Shown here: in pieces, positions 42,917-53,172 of the stretch
Layout: each line of letters begins with the position of its first letter
Position numbering within the stretch: position 1 is the first letter of the stretch
Origin: Rummeliibacillus stabekisii
GTDB taxonomy: Bacteria > Bacillota > Bacilli > Bacillales_A > Planococcaceae
NCBI RefSeq assembly: GCF_007988965.1
Contig: NZ_BJVD01000004.1
Location: 1 to 64,000 of the forward strand
Direction of reading: 5' to 3'
DNA length: 64,000 bases
Program-made: the position numbers and the translations under genes
The notes under the pieces: model-generated
The model's database searches: none
What the model was told of the DNA's origin: nothing
The model's input: the letters and a program-made list of their open reading frames with translations, nothing else

Positions 42917-43975
42917 ATGAGTGAAACATTATTAGAAGTAAAAGATTTGAAAATAAACTTTAAAACTTATGCAGGGATTGTCCAAGCGGTACGCGGTGTA
43001 AACTTTGATTTGAAACAAGGCGAGACATTAGCCATCGTTGGGGAGTCAGGCTCCGGGAAATCCGTTACAAGCAATGCGTTGATGAAACTCATTCCACAAC
43101 CACCTGGCATATATGATCAGGGACAAATTCTCTTCGAAGGAAGAGATTTGATCCCCTTGACAGAAAAAGAAATGACAAAAATCCGTGGTAATGAAATTGC
43201 GATGATCTTCCAAGATCCTATGACTGCATTAAACCCAACAATGAAGGTTGGTAAGCAGATTATGGAAGTGATTTTAAAGCATAATAAAAAAGCCACTCGC
43301 GACTCAGCTAAAAAGAGAGCGATTGAATTGTTGGATGAAGTAGGGATTCCTTTCCCTGAAAAACGGTTTAAACAATATCCACATGAATTTTCAGGTGGTA
43401 TGCGTCAACGTGTAGTTATTGCGATTGCGCTTGCAGCAGAGCCAAAACTATTAATCGCCGATGAACCGACAACAGCACTTGATGTAACAATCCAAGCGCA
43501 AATTATAGAACTAATGAAGAAAATTCAAAAGAACAGTAATACATCCATCATTTTCATTACCCATGATTTAGGTGTTGTAGCGAATATCGCGGATCGTGTA
43601 GCTGTTATGTATGCTGGCCAAATAGTCGAATATGGTTCAGTAAATGAAATCTTCTATAATCCAAGACATCCTTATACATGGGGATTGCTTGGCTCTATGC
43701 CGGATTTAGAAAACAGTGAAGATGAATTATTGCGCACAATTCCAGGTTCACCGCCTGATTTAACTAATCCTCCAAAAGGGGATGCATTTGCACCAAGAAA
43801 TGAGTTTGCTATGCAAATTGATTATGAAGAAGAACCGCCAATGTTCCAAGTTAGTGAAACACACTTTGCGAAAACATGGCTCTTACATCCTGATGCACCG
43901 CAAGTTCCAATACCGGAGGCTGTGCAAAAACGTATTGATGGTTACTTAGCAAAGGACGGTGTTAAACATGTCTGA
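42917..43975 (+). CDS. oppD: Oligopeptide ABC transporter ATPase OppD
   Basis: 352 residues. Walker A GESGSGKS, signature FSGGMRQR, Walker B LLIADEPTTALDV and switch His in FITHDLG are complete. The C-terminal oligopeptide-transporter extension (HPYTWGLLGSMPDLE...PPKGDAFAPRN) is that of OppD, though it lacks the usual cluster of cysteines that ligate an Fe-S cluster in many homologues (CPFAPRC-type is here DAFAPRNEF). It pairs with OppF. It overlaps oppF by 8 bases. Confidence 0.93.
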   Translation: MSETLLEVKDLKINFKTYAGIVQAVRGVNFDLKQGETLAIVGESGSGKSVTSNALMKLIPQPPGIYDQGQILFEGRDLIPLTEKEMTKIRGNEIAMIFQDPMTALNPTMKVGKQIMEVILKHNKKATRDSAKKRAIELLDEVGIPFPEKRFKQYPHEFSGGMRQRVVIAIALAAEPKLLIADEPTTALDVTIQAQIIELMKKIQKNSNTSIIFITHDLGVVANIADRVAVMYAGQIVEYGSVNEIFYNPRHPYTWGLLGSMPDLENSEDELLRTIPGSPPDLTNPPKGDAFAPRNEFAMQIDYEEEPPMFQVSETHFAKTWLLHPDAPQVPIPEAVQKRIDGYLAKDGVKHV

Positions 43976-44864
43976 GAAAATTCTAGAAGTCAAAAACTTA
44001 ACGCAGCAATTTGGTTCTATTAAGGCTGTTGATGGTATTAGTTTTGATGTTTATAAAGGTGAAACATTGGGTCTTGTAGGGGAATCAGGCTGTGGTAAAT
44101 CGACAACAGGCCGTTCCATTATCCGTTTGTATGATATGACAGACGGTGAAATCAGATTCAAAGGTGAAGATATTAATGGGAAAAAATCAAAAAGGGATTT
44201 AAAAGAATTTAATCGTGAAATGCAGATGATTTTCCAAGATCCCTATGCTTCATTAAATCCTCGTATGACAGCGGGTGAAATTATTGAAGAAGGCTTCGAA
44301 ATACATGGCCTCTATAAAAATAGGAAAGAACGCAAAGAAAAAATAGGTTCTTTACTAGAAGTAGTAGGTCTAAATCGTGAACATGCGAACCGCTATGCGC
44401 ATGAATTCTCAGGCGGACAACGCCAACGTATTGGTATTGCTAGAGCGCTAAGCTTAAATCCAAGTTTCATTATTGCGGATGAGCCGATTTCAGCACTAGA
44501 CGTATCCATTCAAGCGCAAGTCGTGAACTTATTGAAAGAACTGCAAAGAAAACATGGTCTTACTTATCTGTTCATCGCTCACGATTTATCAATGGTGAAA
44601 TATATTAGTGACCGTATTGCAGTAATGAGACGCGGAAAAATCTTGGAGCTTGGGACTTCAGAGGAAATCTATCAGAATCCGATACACCCTTACACGAAGT
44701 CATTGCTTTCAGCAATTCCATTGCCAGATCCTATTTCTGAAAGTACACGTGTAAGAATACCGTATGAACACGAAGACACTGATGCTGAAGCAACAATGCA
44801 TGAAGTATTTCCGGGACATTTTGTATACGGTACAGATCAACAAATTGCAAAATGGTATAAATAG
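43968..44864 (+). CDS. oppF: Oligopeptide ABC transporter ATPase OppF
   Basis: 298 residues from ATG 43968; an in-frame GTG 9 bases earlier is possible. Walker A is GESGCGKS, the signature FSGGQRQR, Walker B IIADEPISALDVS and the switch His is in FIAHDLS. The C-terminal part HPYTKSLLSAIPLPDP is typical. It ends the BCDF set. About 245 AT-rich bases then separate it from oppA, unusual because oppA precedes oppB in B. subtilis. Confidence 0.93.
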   Translation: MSEKILEVKNLTQQFGSIKAVDGISFDVYKGETLGLVGESGCGKSTTGRSIIRLYDMTDGEIRFKGEDINGKKSKRDLKEFNREMQMIFQDPYASLNPRMTAGEIIEEGFEIHGLYKNRKERKEKIGSLLEVVGLNREHANRYAHEFSGGQRQRIGIARALSLNPSFIIADEPISALDVSIQAQVVNLLKELQRKHGLTYLFIAHDLSMVKYISDRIAVMRRGKILELGTSEEIYQNPIHPYTKSLLSAIPLPDPISESTRVRIPYEHEDTDAEATMHEVFPGHFVYGTDQQIAKWYK

Positions 44865-44988
44865 TTTTGTCTTTTATTTAATAATGAAAGATTTACTATA
44901 TAAATCAGAGAGAAGCTATAGTTATATAACTAAAAATACAGAAAATTATAATAAAAGTATGTAAATAAGCTATATAATTAAAATATAA

Positions 44989-45032
44989 GAAAATTAAATT
45001 ATCACTGAAAAATTAAATAATTTTCTTTTTTT
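44989..45032 (+). terminator. Weak AT-rich hairpin between oppF and oppA
   Basis: GAAAATTA / TAATTTTC around a 21-base loop, followed by TTTTTTT. It could cut read-through so that oppA is set at a different level, or stabilise the upstream mRNA. A TATAAT at 45055 may give oppA its own promoter, without a good -35. Confidence 0.4.
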
Positions 45033-45109
45033 ATATAGTTTCCTCTGATATAGTTATAATAGTTACTCTTTGCTAGTAGCTAAAATGTACACCATAGAGG
45101 GGGATATTT

Positions 45110-46747
45110 ATGAAGAAAAAGTTTTTATCGCTAGTGCTATTATCAGCATTAATGCTAGTGCTTGCGGCATGTAACTTTGGCGGTTCTAAAGACAAAGATG
45201 AATCATCTGGCTCAGGCTCTAAAGGCGGAGACAAAACATTGAATCTATCAATCACTTCAGAGCCACCAAGTTTAAATCCACAACTTGCTAATGACAGTAC
45301 TTCTGGTGCGGTTATTCGTGCAGCATTTGAAGGTCTTACTCGTGTAGACAAAGACGGTAATGTTCAAAATGCAGCAGCAGAAGATGTAAAAGTAAGTGAC
45401 GATAAATTAACGTATACATTCAAGTTGCGTGATACAAAATGGTCAAATGGCGATTCTGTAGTAGCTGGCGATTTCGCTTACGCTTGGAAATGGGCATTAG
45501 ATCCAAAGAACGCTTCTGAATACGCTTCAATTTTGTACCCAATTAAAGGTGCAGAAGCATACAACAGCGGAAAAGGTTCTGCTGATGATTTAGGTATTAA
45601 AGTAGTAGATGACAAAACATTAGAAGTAACACTTGAAAATCCAACACCTTACTTCTTAGAATTAACAGCATTCTATACATACATGCCTGTTAATGAGAAA
45701 GTAGTAAAAGACAACAAAAAATGGTTCGCTGAAGCTGGCGATACTTATGTAACAAACGGTCCTTTCACATTAAGCGAATGGAAACACAACGACTCAATCA
45801 CTCTTAAAAAGTATGCTGACTACTGGGATAAAGACAACGTAGCTTTATCTACTGTTAACATCAAAATGGTTGAATCTGAAACAACTGCTAACCGTATGTT
45901 CAAAAGCGGCGATATCGATTACTTAGGTTCTCCATATCAAACAGTACCACTTGATGCAATGGACGCTTACAAAAAAGACAAATCTTTAAAATCAGTTCCA
46001 TATGCAGCAATCTATGAATACAAATTCAATACAAAAGGTAAATTCACTAAAAATGCTAATATCCGTAAAGCATTATCTTATGCAATCGATCGTCAAGGCT
46101 TAGCTGATAATGTACTAAAAGGCGGACAAAAACCAGCAATGAGCAATGTACCAGTTGCAATTGAAGGCTTTGAAGAAGAAAACAACAAATTCAAAGACAA
46201 CGATATCGAAGCAGCGAAAAAAGCGCTTGCAGATGGTATGAAAGAATTAGGCATTAAGAAAGCAAGCGATATCAAAATCGGTATTTCTATCAACACAAGT
46301 GAAGCACACGCTGCTATCGCACAATACATTCAAGAAGGCTGGCACAAAAACCTAGGTATCGAAATTAAAATCGATAACTCTGAATGGCAAGTATATCTTG
46401 ATAAAGTAACTGCTTTAGACTTCGACGTTGCTCGTATGGGCTGGATCGCTGACTATAACGATGCTTACACATTCTTAGAGCGTTATGATACAGCTAAAAA
46501 TGGTAACAACGATACAGGCTGGGAAGATCCGAAGTACAAATCTTTACTAGTTTCTGCTACAAAAGAAACGGATGAAAACAAACGTCTTGATTTGTTAAAA
46601 CAAGCTAACACATTACTAGCTGAACAAATGCCAATTGCACCAATCTACTTCTACGTTAACAACTACGTAGCAAAAGATTATGTGAAAAACATGGCACCTA
46701 ACAAAATCGGCGAAATTGATTTAAAAGCTGTAGATATTCAAAAATAA
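45110..46747 (+). CDS. oppA: Oligopeptide-binding lipoprotein OppA
   Basis: 545 residues with a lipoprotein signal peptide (KKKFLSLVLLSALMLVLAAC, lipid on Cys21) and a Ser/Gly/Asp-rich linker. The SBP_bac_5 fold follows: LNLSITSEPPSLNPQLANDSTSGAVIRAAFEGLTRVDKDG and YTFKLRDTKWSNGDSVVAGDFAYAWKWALDPKNASEYAS, a motif specific to OppA-type peptide receptors. It captures peptides outside the membrane for OppBCDF. AGAGGGGG precedes ATG. Codon use is strongly biased, suggesting high expression. Confidence 0.95.
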   Translation: MKKKFLSLVLLSALMLVLAACNFGGSKDKDESSGSGSKGGDKTLNLSITSEPPSLNPQLANDSTSGAVIRAAFEGLTRVDKDGNVQNAAAEDVKVSDDKLTYTFKLRDTKWSNGDSVVAGDFAYAWKWALDPKNASEYASILYPIKGAEAYNSGKGSADDLGIKVVDDKTLEVTLENPTPYFLELTAFYTYMPVNEKVVKDNKKWFAEAGDTYVTNGPFTLSEWKHNDSITLKKYADYWDKDNVALSTVNIKMVESETTANRMFKSGDIDYLGSPYQTVPLDAMDAYKKDKSLKSVPYAAIYEYKFNTKGKFTKNANIRKALSYAIDRQGLADNVLKGGQKPAMSNVPVAIEGFEEENNKFKDNDIEAAKKALADGMKELGIKKASDIKIGISINTSEAHAAIAQYIQEGWHKNLGIEIKIDNSEWQVYLDKVTALDFDVARMGWIADYNDAYTFLERYDTAKNGNNDTGWEDPKYKSLLVSATKETDENKRLDLLKQANTLLAEQMPIAPIYFYVNNYVAKDYVKNMAPNKIGEIDLKAVDIQK

Positions 46748-46767
46748 TTTTGATTATCGCAAAAGTT

Positions 46768-46814
46768 AAGACTGCTTCCATCGAATCAAATCGATGGAAC
46801 GCAGTCTTTTTTTT
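46768..46814 (+). terminator. Terminator after oppA
   Basis: AAGACTGC-TTCCATCGA / TCGATGGAA-C-GCAGTCTT, a 17-bp stem with one bulged C, then a run of T. Confidence 0.93.
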
Positions 46815-46943
46815 ATAATGAGTCTATTAGGATAGATAGTAGAAATTGTATATTAAAAATTAATTTTATTATGACAGCAAAATAAAGAGGTTTTTACATA
46901 AAAAAATCGAATTTATTCATTAAGCATAGAATGGGGGGAGAAT

Positions 46944-47729
46944 ATGAGATTTCAAAGTATAACGTTTGAAAAGAATGGGAGATTAGCGATTATAAGCTTG
47001 AATCGTCCCAATGCGATGAATGCTATGGATGATACGATGCTCCAGGAATTGGCAGAGTGCTTTGAATTGCTTAAAAATGATGGAAGTATTCAAGTGCTGA
47101 TGCTAAAAGGGAGTGGCAAAGTATTCTCTGCTGGCGGCGATATTAAAACGATGCTCGGAACAGGAGACGATTCAATTGATATGCTACAAGCTATGGATAC
47201 AATCTCTCGCATGATTAGAGCTTATTATACGCTTCCGATGATTACAATCGCGGCTGTCCATGGGGCTGCAGCTGGGCTTGGATTTAGTCTTGCATTAGCA
47301 AGTGATATTATTATCGCTGAAGAGAATAGCAAACTTGCCATGAATTTTATCGGCATAGGTTTGATTCCAGATGGAGGCGGCCATTTCTTTATGAAAGAAA
47401 GAGTCGGTGTACCAAAAGCGAAACAGCTGATATGGGAAGGCAAGACGTTGGATGGTCCTTCAGCAAAAAGTCTGGGGCTGATTGATCAAGTAGCGGAAAA
47501 AGGGACAGCTGTTGAACAAGCTGTACAATTGGCACAAAACTTACTACATTCACCTCTAGCAGCCATGATTGAAACAAAAAGGATTTTAAATGGCCATAAA
47601 CAAAAAGAATTAGATGAAATATTAGCGTTAGAAGCAAAAGGCCAACAGCTAATGAGACAAACTAGTGACCATTTAGAAGGTATACAAGCATTTATAGAGA
47701 AGCGTGACCCACATTTTGAAGGAAAGTAA
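46944..47729 (+). CDS. yhaR: Enoyl-CoA hydratase/isomerase family protein YhaR
   Basis: 261 residues, crotonase fold. The first oxyanion-hole strand is KVFSAGGDIKTML and the second HGAAAGLGFSLALASD; IGIGLIPDGGGHFFMKERVG follows, where Asp replaces the second catalytic Glu of classic hydratases. That change is shared by PaaG/isomerase-like members, so isomerase or another crotonase activity is possible. In B. subtilis yhaR lies after hemZ, matching the order here apart from the inserted opp genes. GGGGGGAG precedes ATG. Confidence 0.85.
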   Translation: MRFQSITFEKNGRLAIISLNRPNAMNAMDDTMLQELAECFELLKNDGSIQVLMLKGSGKVFSAGGDIKTMLGTGDDSIDMLQAMDTISRMIRAYYTLPMITIAAVHGAAAGLGFSLALASDIIIAEENSKLAMNFIGIGLIPDGGGHFFMKERVGVPKAKQLIWEGKTLDGPSAKSLGLIDQVAEKGTAVEQAVQLAQNLLHSPLAAMIETKRILNGHKQKELDEILALEAKGQQLMRQTSDHLEGIQAFIEKRDPHFEGK

Positions 47730-47731
47730 AA

Positions 47732-47764
47732 AGAGACATTTCGACTTGAAATGTCTCTCTTTTC
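47732..47764. terminator. Terminator between yhaR and the YhzC-like gene
   Basis: An 11-bp stem AGAGACATTTC / GAAATGTCTCT with a 5-base loop, then CTTTTC; between convergent genes. Confidence 0.85.
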
Positions 47765-47787
47765 ATTTATTCTTTCTAAAACTTCAA

Positions 47788-47973
47788 CTATACATGAAAT
47801 AGAATTAGCTTGCCTTGAGGATCTACAAGACGATGAGTTTTTTCGCTATAGCCTAATTCTTCAATTTTTTCTGCCCCTTGTGATTTTGCTGTTGCTTGAT
47901 CTGGAAAATCCCAAGCTTCATCTTTTAAAATTTCTCCCGATTTCTCGAATGCTGTAAAACGGTATGTTTGCAT
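47788..47973 (-). CDS. Small YhzC-like protein
   Basis: 61 residues from ATG 47973, 8 bases behind AAGGGG. The sequence MQTYRFTAFEKSGEILKDEAWDFPD... then LGYSEKTHRLVDPQGKLILFHV suggests a small beta-alpha-beta protein. It resembles YhzC, a B. subtilis protein encoded in the same neighbourhood, but the match is from memory and short. The function is unknown. Confidence 0.5.
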   Translation of the reverse strand: MQTYRFTAFEKSGEILKDEAWDFPDQATAKSQGAEKIEELGYSEKTHRLVDPQGKLILFHV

Positions 47974-48106
47974 TCTAATCACCCCTTATATGAATATGTA
48001 TTCATTATACAAAAAAATTGAAATAGCTGTACAATATATCGATACAAAATGTTAGAATAGTATGATAAAGTAAGAACAAATATTCGTATAAGGAATGAGG
48101 GATACA

Positions 48107-49318
48107 ATGTCATCTATACGATTTTTCCACTGTGCTGATTTGCATCTGGATAGCCCTTTTAAAGGAATGTCTGATTTACCTTCCCATGCTTTCAAACGGC
48201 TTAGAAATAGCACATTCGATGCTTTTCAACAATTGATAAATGATGCCATACAAGAAAGACCAGATTTTATTTTAATAGTAGGCGACTTGTATGATGGAGA
48301 GGAAAGAAGTCTTAGAGCCCAACAAATTTTTCAAAAAGGGATGGAGCAGCTGGCGTTGTATAATATCCCTGTCATAATTAGTTACGGAAACCATGATCAT
48401 CTAAGCGGCAAGTGGACACGTTTCTCGTTGCCGTCCAATGTCCAAGCTATGCCAGCAGAAACCAAAACCATCACTCTTCATATAAGAGGAATGAACGTCA
48501 ATATAACGGGGTTCAGTTATCGCGAAAGACATATTCCACAAGCGATGGTACAGAGTTATCCAGTTGCAACAGATCGAGAAGCAATACATATCGGCATGCT
48601 GCATGGCAGTATTCGTGGGGATGCTACGCATGATGTCTATGCGCCTTTTACAATAGAGGATTTATTATCAAAACAATATGACTACTGGGCACTTGGCCAT
48701 ATCCATAAACGCCAGATTTTGCATGAGAATCCGATGATTGTATACCCTGGTAACATTCAAAGCAGGCACCGTAAGGAACTAGGAGTAAAGGGTTTTTATG
48801 ATATCGAACTATCTAAGGGGCAAGCCACCTACAATTTCAGGCCTGCTTCCGCCGTAGTCTTTGAAGAAATAGAAGTGGACTGTGAAAAGATTCTACATGC
48901 AAATGATTTGCTGAAAGTCTGTGCTGAAGCAATCGAAGGATTTCGTAAAGAATACGGTGCTGGCCTCGTATGGCTCCATTTAAAAAATATCGATGAACGA
49001 GCCCGCACGTTGTTTGAAGATACACAGCTTGCAGAGTGGGTTGATATTATGCGAGAAGAACAAGAGAATGAAACGCCATTAGTTTGGATACAAGCTATTG
49101 CTGTCGACCTGTCTAGCATTTCTCACTATAAACCTACATTTGCATCAGAATCAGTTTTGCAGGCGATCAATGAATGGTCTGATGATGAGATGAGAGAAAT
49201 TCTTAAAGAACTTTACCAACATCCAAAGGCTGGGCGCTATTTAGATGAACTGACCTCTGAAGATTTAAAGAATCTTAGGTTTGATGCTGAGCATCTGTTT
49301 AAATTAGGCTTTCAATAA
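48107..49318 (+). CDS. yhaO: DNA repair exonuclease subunit YhaO (SbcD-like)
   Basis: 403 residues from ATG 48107. It is a metallophosphoesterase with motifs in order: CADLHLDSPF (Asp11, His13), LIVGDLYDGEER, SYGNHDHLSG, GMLHGSIRGD and ALGHIHKRQIL. These bind two metal ions, as in Mre11/SbcD. With YhaN it forms a complex like MR/SbcCD that trims DNA ends. yhaO-yhaN-yhaM form one operon with gaps of 22 and -4 bases. Confidence 0.93.
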   Translation: MSSIRFFHCADLHLDSPFKGMSDLPSHAFKRLRNSTFDAFQQLINDAIQERPDFILIVGDLYDGEERSLRAQQIFQKGMEQLALYNIPVIISYGNHDHLSGKWTRFSLPSNVQAMPAETKTITLHIRGMNVNITGFSYRERHIPQAMVQSYPVATDREAIHIGMLHGSIRGDATHDVYAPFTIEDLLSKQYDYWALGHIHKRQILHENPMIVYPGNIQSRHRKELGVKGFYDIELSKGQATYNFRPASAVVFEEIEVDCEKILHANDLLKVCAEAIEGFRKEYGAGLVWLHLKNIDERARTLFEDTQLAEWVDIMREEQENETPLVWIQAIAVDLSSISHYKPTFASESVLQAINEWSDDEMREILKELYQHPKAGRYLDELTSEDLKNLRFDAEHLFKLGFQ

Positions 49319-49340
49319 ATAGAAGGATAGGGGGCATCAT

Positions 49341-52199
49341 ATGCGTATTCGTCGACTGGCTATTTATGGTTTTGGCCAACATGAAGAAATCAATATAAAG
49401 CTTCAGGAAGGGATCAACGTGTTTTATGGGATGAATGAAGCCGGGAAAACAACAATCCAACAATTTATCCTTCAAATACTGTTTGGCTTTCCACAAAAGA
49501 ATCAACAGCTCCCACGTTATGAGCCTAAAAAAGGAGGCAAATATGGTGGGCTGATTGTTCTGGAAGATGAGGAATTTGGTGTTTGTACAATAGAACGAAT
49601 CCGAGGAAAGGCTGGAGGCGAAGTAACTGTCCACCTTGAAAATGGTGAATCGGGTAGTGATGAACTATTATCAAAAATTCTGCATAACTATAATAGACAG
49701 AGCTTTGAAGCTATATTTGCTTTTTCGGTGCATCCCCTCCAGCATATAGAAAAGCTCTCTGAGGAGGAACTGAGCCGTGTGCTTTTAGCATCAGGGACTA
49801 CTGGTATTGACCAGCTATCAGCCCTTGAGCAAAAACACGATAAAATACAAAACGAACTTTTCAAAAAATCTGGGAAGCTTCCAATCATCAACAAACAAAT
49901 AAATGAGATAGCCGCACAAGAAGCAGCCTTGAAAGAATATAAAAGAACATTAGAGGAATATGAACCTGCCATCGAAAGAATTGATATCCTTGAAAATAAT
50001 TTAGCTCAATTAGAAAATGATGAAGAAAGACATCGACAAAAGATACAAGAGTTAACCAAATACAAACAGATTTATCCATTGTTAAAAAGAAGAAAAAAAG
50101 CTCAAGAAGAGCTTTCATCTATTCGCTATACTACTTTTCCAGTCAAAGGTCTTAGTCGGTTAGAACAATTGGAAGAAAGGCATTTAGCCAATGAAGCGTC
50201 ATTAGGAAGTATAAGGAAAGAGCTTAATCGTTTAGAAGATGTGCTACAAAAAGAATGGGATGAAGATCATTTCTTAAAAGTGCAGAAACTGTTGAATAGA
50301 GATAGTGAATGGCGGGAATGGCAAGCACAAATTCGCCAATTGAATAGAGAGATAGAAAAACAAAGACAAAGTATGGATGAGCAATTTCAATTAGTAGGTG
50401 TCATTCAGAAAGATGAACAGCGCTCATTGTTGGAAGCGGAGGTTTCCATACAGCAGGAAAATCAATTCTATCATCACTTGAAAGAGTTGAAACACCATGA
50501 AGACCAATTGGACATGCAGCAAAATATTCTTGATCAAATTCAAAAAGAAATACACTCACTAAGCTACAAGCTTGATGAAGCCTATCAAAATGCACCGACA
50601 GAACAAGAGTACACACGTTTAAAACGTTGGCAAGAAGAACGCTCCTCTCAATCACAGCAAGAAAATAGGCAGTCGATTAAAAGAGGCAAACAGCAACCGG
50701 CAAAACTATTGGCCTTTGGATTAGCAGTAGTTTCACTTGCTGTAGTTTTTGTATTCAACAGAACTGAGCTTGGCTTTATTGGATTGGTGGCTGCTATCTT
50801 TATCTTTATAGCGTTTGATCGAAAGAAAACAACACAGAGACAGAATGGGCCACATGCCGCTAATGACGCTGAGATGAGAGAAATTGAGGGGCATATTCTT
50901 CAATACGATCAGCGAGTGCTATTCATTGAACAGCAATTAGAAGACAAAGAAAAGGATCAAAAAGCTGCTTTGCAAGAGTTTAATGATCTAACAATTAAAA
51001 TGAATGAGAGTAAAAGAAAGCTCACTGAATTTCTGCACGCTTATCGAATAGGCGGCCAATTCCAGTATGAGTTGTACAATGAACTTTTCCGTCTGATTCG
51101 TCAACTACAACAAGCAAATAAGCAGCTTGAAATGAATCTTGAGCAATTACAAACACTTGAACGTCTTAGCGCTGACAGGCTCCAGGAAGGCTATGAAATC
51201 TGTGGCATCGCTTGTACAGCTGAAAACTTTGCGGCTGTATTGAACAGCACGCACCAACAATTAATGCAGCAAAAAAATACCTATGAAAATGCGATCGCTA
51301 CAAAGCAACAACTTCTTTCTAAGTGGGATGAATTAACGCTTCTCCGGCAATCTTATATGGATGAAATGAAAAAGTTATATGCTGAAGCAGGGGTCGACAC
51401 GAAAGAAGAATTCTATAAAGCTGGGGAACAATCTGTTTTGAATGCTAATCTAACCACTGAATTATCACAGATTAATGATCAATTGTCTTCCTACGACACA
51501 GATCTTCTGGATCTAGACTTGTCAGATGAAGAAGCAACGGCTCGTTTAAATGACGAGATGGAGCATGAAAAAAGTATACGTGAAGAGAAAAATGCCCTGT
51601 TAAAAGAAAGAGCAGAGTTGATTGCTAAAACAGAACATCTGTTAGAAGACGATCAATACAGAAATCAGCTACAGTTATTTGAGCAGCAAAAAGCAAAGTT
51701 AAACCAAGAGGCAAAAGACTGGATTGTATCAAAATTGATCTCTCATGCGATTGTCCAAACAGTCACGAGTTTAAAAGATAAAAAGCTGCCTGCTGTATTA
51801 GAGGAAGCCTCTCGATTTTTCGGTCTTTTAACGAACGGACGCTATGATTCACTTTATATCAATTCCGACGGTTATTTTGAAACAGGGGCTACAGATGGCA
51901 TGCACTATTCAATGTCTGAACTATCGCAAGCAACGAAGGAACAAGCATATATTGCACTTCGCTTTGCATTAGCAAAATCCTTGAAAAATTCTGCGTCGTT
52001 TCCGCTTGTTATGGATGACCCGTTTGTCCATTTTGATACTTTGCGGATTCAGAACATGGTACAATTAATTGAGCGCATGATGAATGGCCATCAAATACTT
52101 TATTTTACTTGCCATGAAAGAATGCTAGATAAGTGGAGTAATGCGAAAATTATCCATGTAGAAGAATTAAAAAATGAAAGGGGATTGACTTCGGTATGA
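49341..52199 (+). CDS. yhaN: SMC-like ATPase YhaN (SbcC/Rad50-type)
   Basis: 952 residues. Walker A is GMNEAGKTT (30-38), Walker [13 protein letters not shown] near residue 890, and the signature region [21 protein letters not shown] just before. Long coiled coils fill 170-440 and 510-830. Between them is a pair of hydrophobic segments ([17 protein letters not shown] and [16 protein letters not shown], about 453-495) in place of a Zn hook, so the tip could insert in a membrane. It acts with YhaO; B. subtilis mutants are mildly sensitive to DNA damage. It overlaps yhaM (ATGA). Confidence 0.93.
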   Translation: MRIRRLAIYGFGQHEEINIKLQEGINVFYGMNEAGKTTIQQFILQILFGFPQKNQQLPRYEPKKGGKYGGLIVLEDEEFGVCTIERIRGKAGGEVTVHLENGESGSDELLSKILHNYNRQSFEAIFAFSVHPLQHIEKLSEEELSRVLLASGTTGIDQLSALEQKHDKIQNELFKKSGKLPIINKQINEIAAQEAALKEYKRTLEEYEPAIERIDILENNLAQLENDEERHRQKIQELTKYKQIYPLLKRRKKAQEELSSIRYTTFPVKGLSRLEQLEERHLANEASLGSIRKELNRLEDVLQKEWDEDHFLKVQKLLNRDSEWREWQAQIRQLNREIEKQRQSMDEQFQLVGVIQKDEQRSLLEAEVSIQQENQFYHHLKELKHHEDQLDMQQNILDQIQKEIHSLSYKLDEAYQNAPTEQEYTRLKRWQEERSSQSQQENRQSIKRGKQQPAKLLAFGLAVVSLAVVFVFNRTELGFIGLVAAIFIFIAFDRKKTTQRQNGPHAANDAEMREIEGHILQYDQRVLFIEQQLEDKEKDQKAALQEFNDLTIKMNESKRKLTEFLHAYRIGGQFQYELYNELFRLIRQLQQANKQLEMNLEQLQTLERLSADRLQEGYEICGIACTAENFAAVLNSTHQQLMQQKNTYENAIATKQQLLSKWDELTLLRQSYMDEMKKLYAEAGVDTKEEFYKAGEQSVLNANLTTELSQINDQLSSYDTDLLDLDLSDEEATARLNDEMEHEKSIREEKNALLKERAELIAKTEHLLEDDQYRNQLQLFEQQKAKLNQEAKDWIVSKLISHAIVQTVTSLKDKKLPAVLEEASRFFGLLTNGRYDSLYINSDGYFETGATDGMHYSMSELSQATKEQAYIALRFALAKSLKNSASFPLVMDDPFVHFDTLRIQNMVQLIERMMNGHQILYFTCHERMLDKWSNAKIIHVEELKNERGLTSV

Positions 52200-53134
52200 A
52201 TGGGGTTGCAACATTACAAGCAGGAGCACCAGTCGATCAATATTTGCTCATTAAACAAGCGACAAAAGGCGTAACCACAGTGGGTAAGCCTTTTATGACA
52301 CTCATTTTGCAGGACAAAAGCGGGAGTATCGAGGCCAAGCTTTGGGATACAGGAGAAGAGCAAGAGAAGTTGTATCAAGCTGGCGGCATTGTTCGCATCG
52401 GTGGCGAAATTCATGATTACCGTGGAAAACTTCAATTGAGGATAAAGGCTATACGCCCGGTAAAAGCGGATGAGAACATATCTGTTACAGATTTAGTCCA
52501 GTCTGCAGAAATACCGAAAGAAGAGCTATTCAATCAATTAATGGAATTCTTCTTTGAAATTCAAAATCCAACGATATCTCGTATTACAAGATATTTAATC
52601 ATGGAAAATCAACAATCATTGATGACATATCCAGCAGCTACGAAAAATCATCACGATTATGCATCTGGATTGCTCGATCATGTTGTTTCTATGCTGAAGC
52701 TTGGAAAAGCAATAGCAGACTTATATCCAGTGCTAAACCGGGATCTTTTGTATGCGGGCATTATCTTGCATGATATTGGTAAGGTAATAGAGCTTTCTGG
52801 ACCTATTTCAACAAGCTATACGGTAGAAGGTAATATGCTTGGCCATATTTCAATAATGGTAACTGAAATAGCGATTGCAGCCAAAGAATTAAATGTGGAT
52901 GGGGAAGAGGTTATGCTATTGCAGCATATGGTTCTATCCCATCATGGCAAAGAAGAGTGGGGCAGTCCGAAGAAGCCTATGCTTCAAGAAGCTGAAATCC
53001 TCCATTACATCGATAATATTGATGCCAAGATGAATACATTAAAACGTGCACTTGGTAAAACGAAGCCTGGAGAATTCACAGAACGACTTTTCCCATTGGA
53101 TAATCGTTCATTCTATAAACCAACAATAGAATAA
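52196..53134 (+). CDS. yhaM: 3'-5' exoribonuclease YhaM
   Basis: 312 residues: an N-terminal OB-fold (about 10-90, [37 protein letters not shown]) and an HD domain. Metal ligands are visible in [25 protein letters not shown] and [17 protein letters not shown]. It degrades RNA (and ssDNA) 3' to 5' with Mn2+ or Co2+. It is translationally coupled to yhaN through a 4-base overlap, putting a DNA-end complex and an exonuclease in one operon. Confidence 0.95.
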   Translation: MNGVATLQAGAPVDQYLLIKQATKGVTTVGKPFMTLILQDKSGSIEAKLWDTGEEQEKLYQAGGIVRIGGEIHDYRGKLQLRIKAIRPVKADENISVTDLVQSAEIPKEELFNQLMEFFFEIQNPTISRITRYLIMENQQSLMTYPAATKNHHDYASGLLDHVVSMLKLGKAIADLYPVLNRDLLYAGIILHDIGKVIELSGPISTSYTVEGNMLGHISIMVTEIAIAAKELNVDGEEVMLLQHMVLSHHGKEEWGSPKKPMLQEAEILHYIDNIDAKMNTLKRALGKTKPGEFTERLFPLDNRSFYKPTIE

Positions 53135-53167
53135 AAAAAGCCCTGGATCATGGATCCAGGGCTTTTT
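53135..53167. terminator. Bidirectional terminator between yhaM and prsA
   Basis: A perfect 15-bp stem AAAAAGCCCTGGATC / GATCCAGGGCTTTTT with a 3-base loop. Confidence 0.93.
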
Positions 53168-53172
53168 ATGCA

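Noticed and set aside
44764-44964. 66-codon ORF overlapping the end of oppF
   Set aside because: Out of frame with oppF, no ribosome site, AT-rich spacer.
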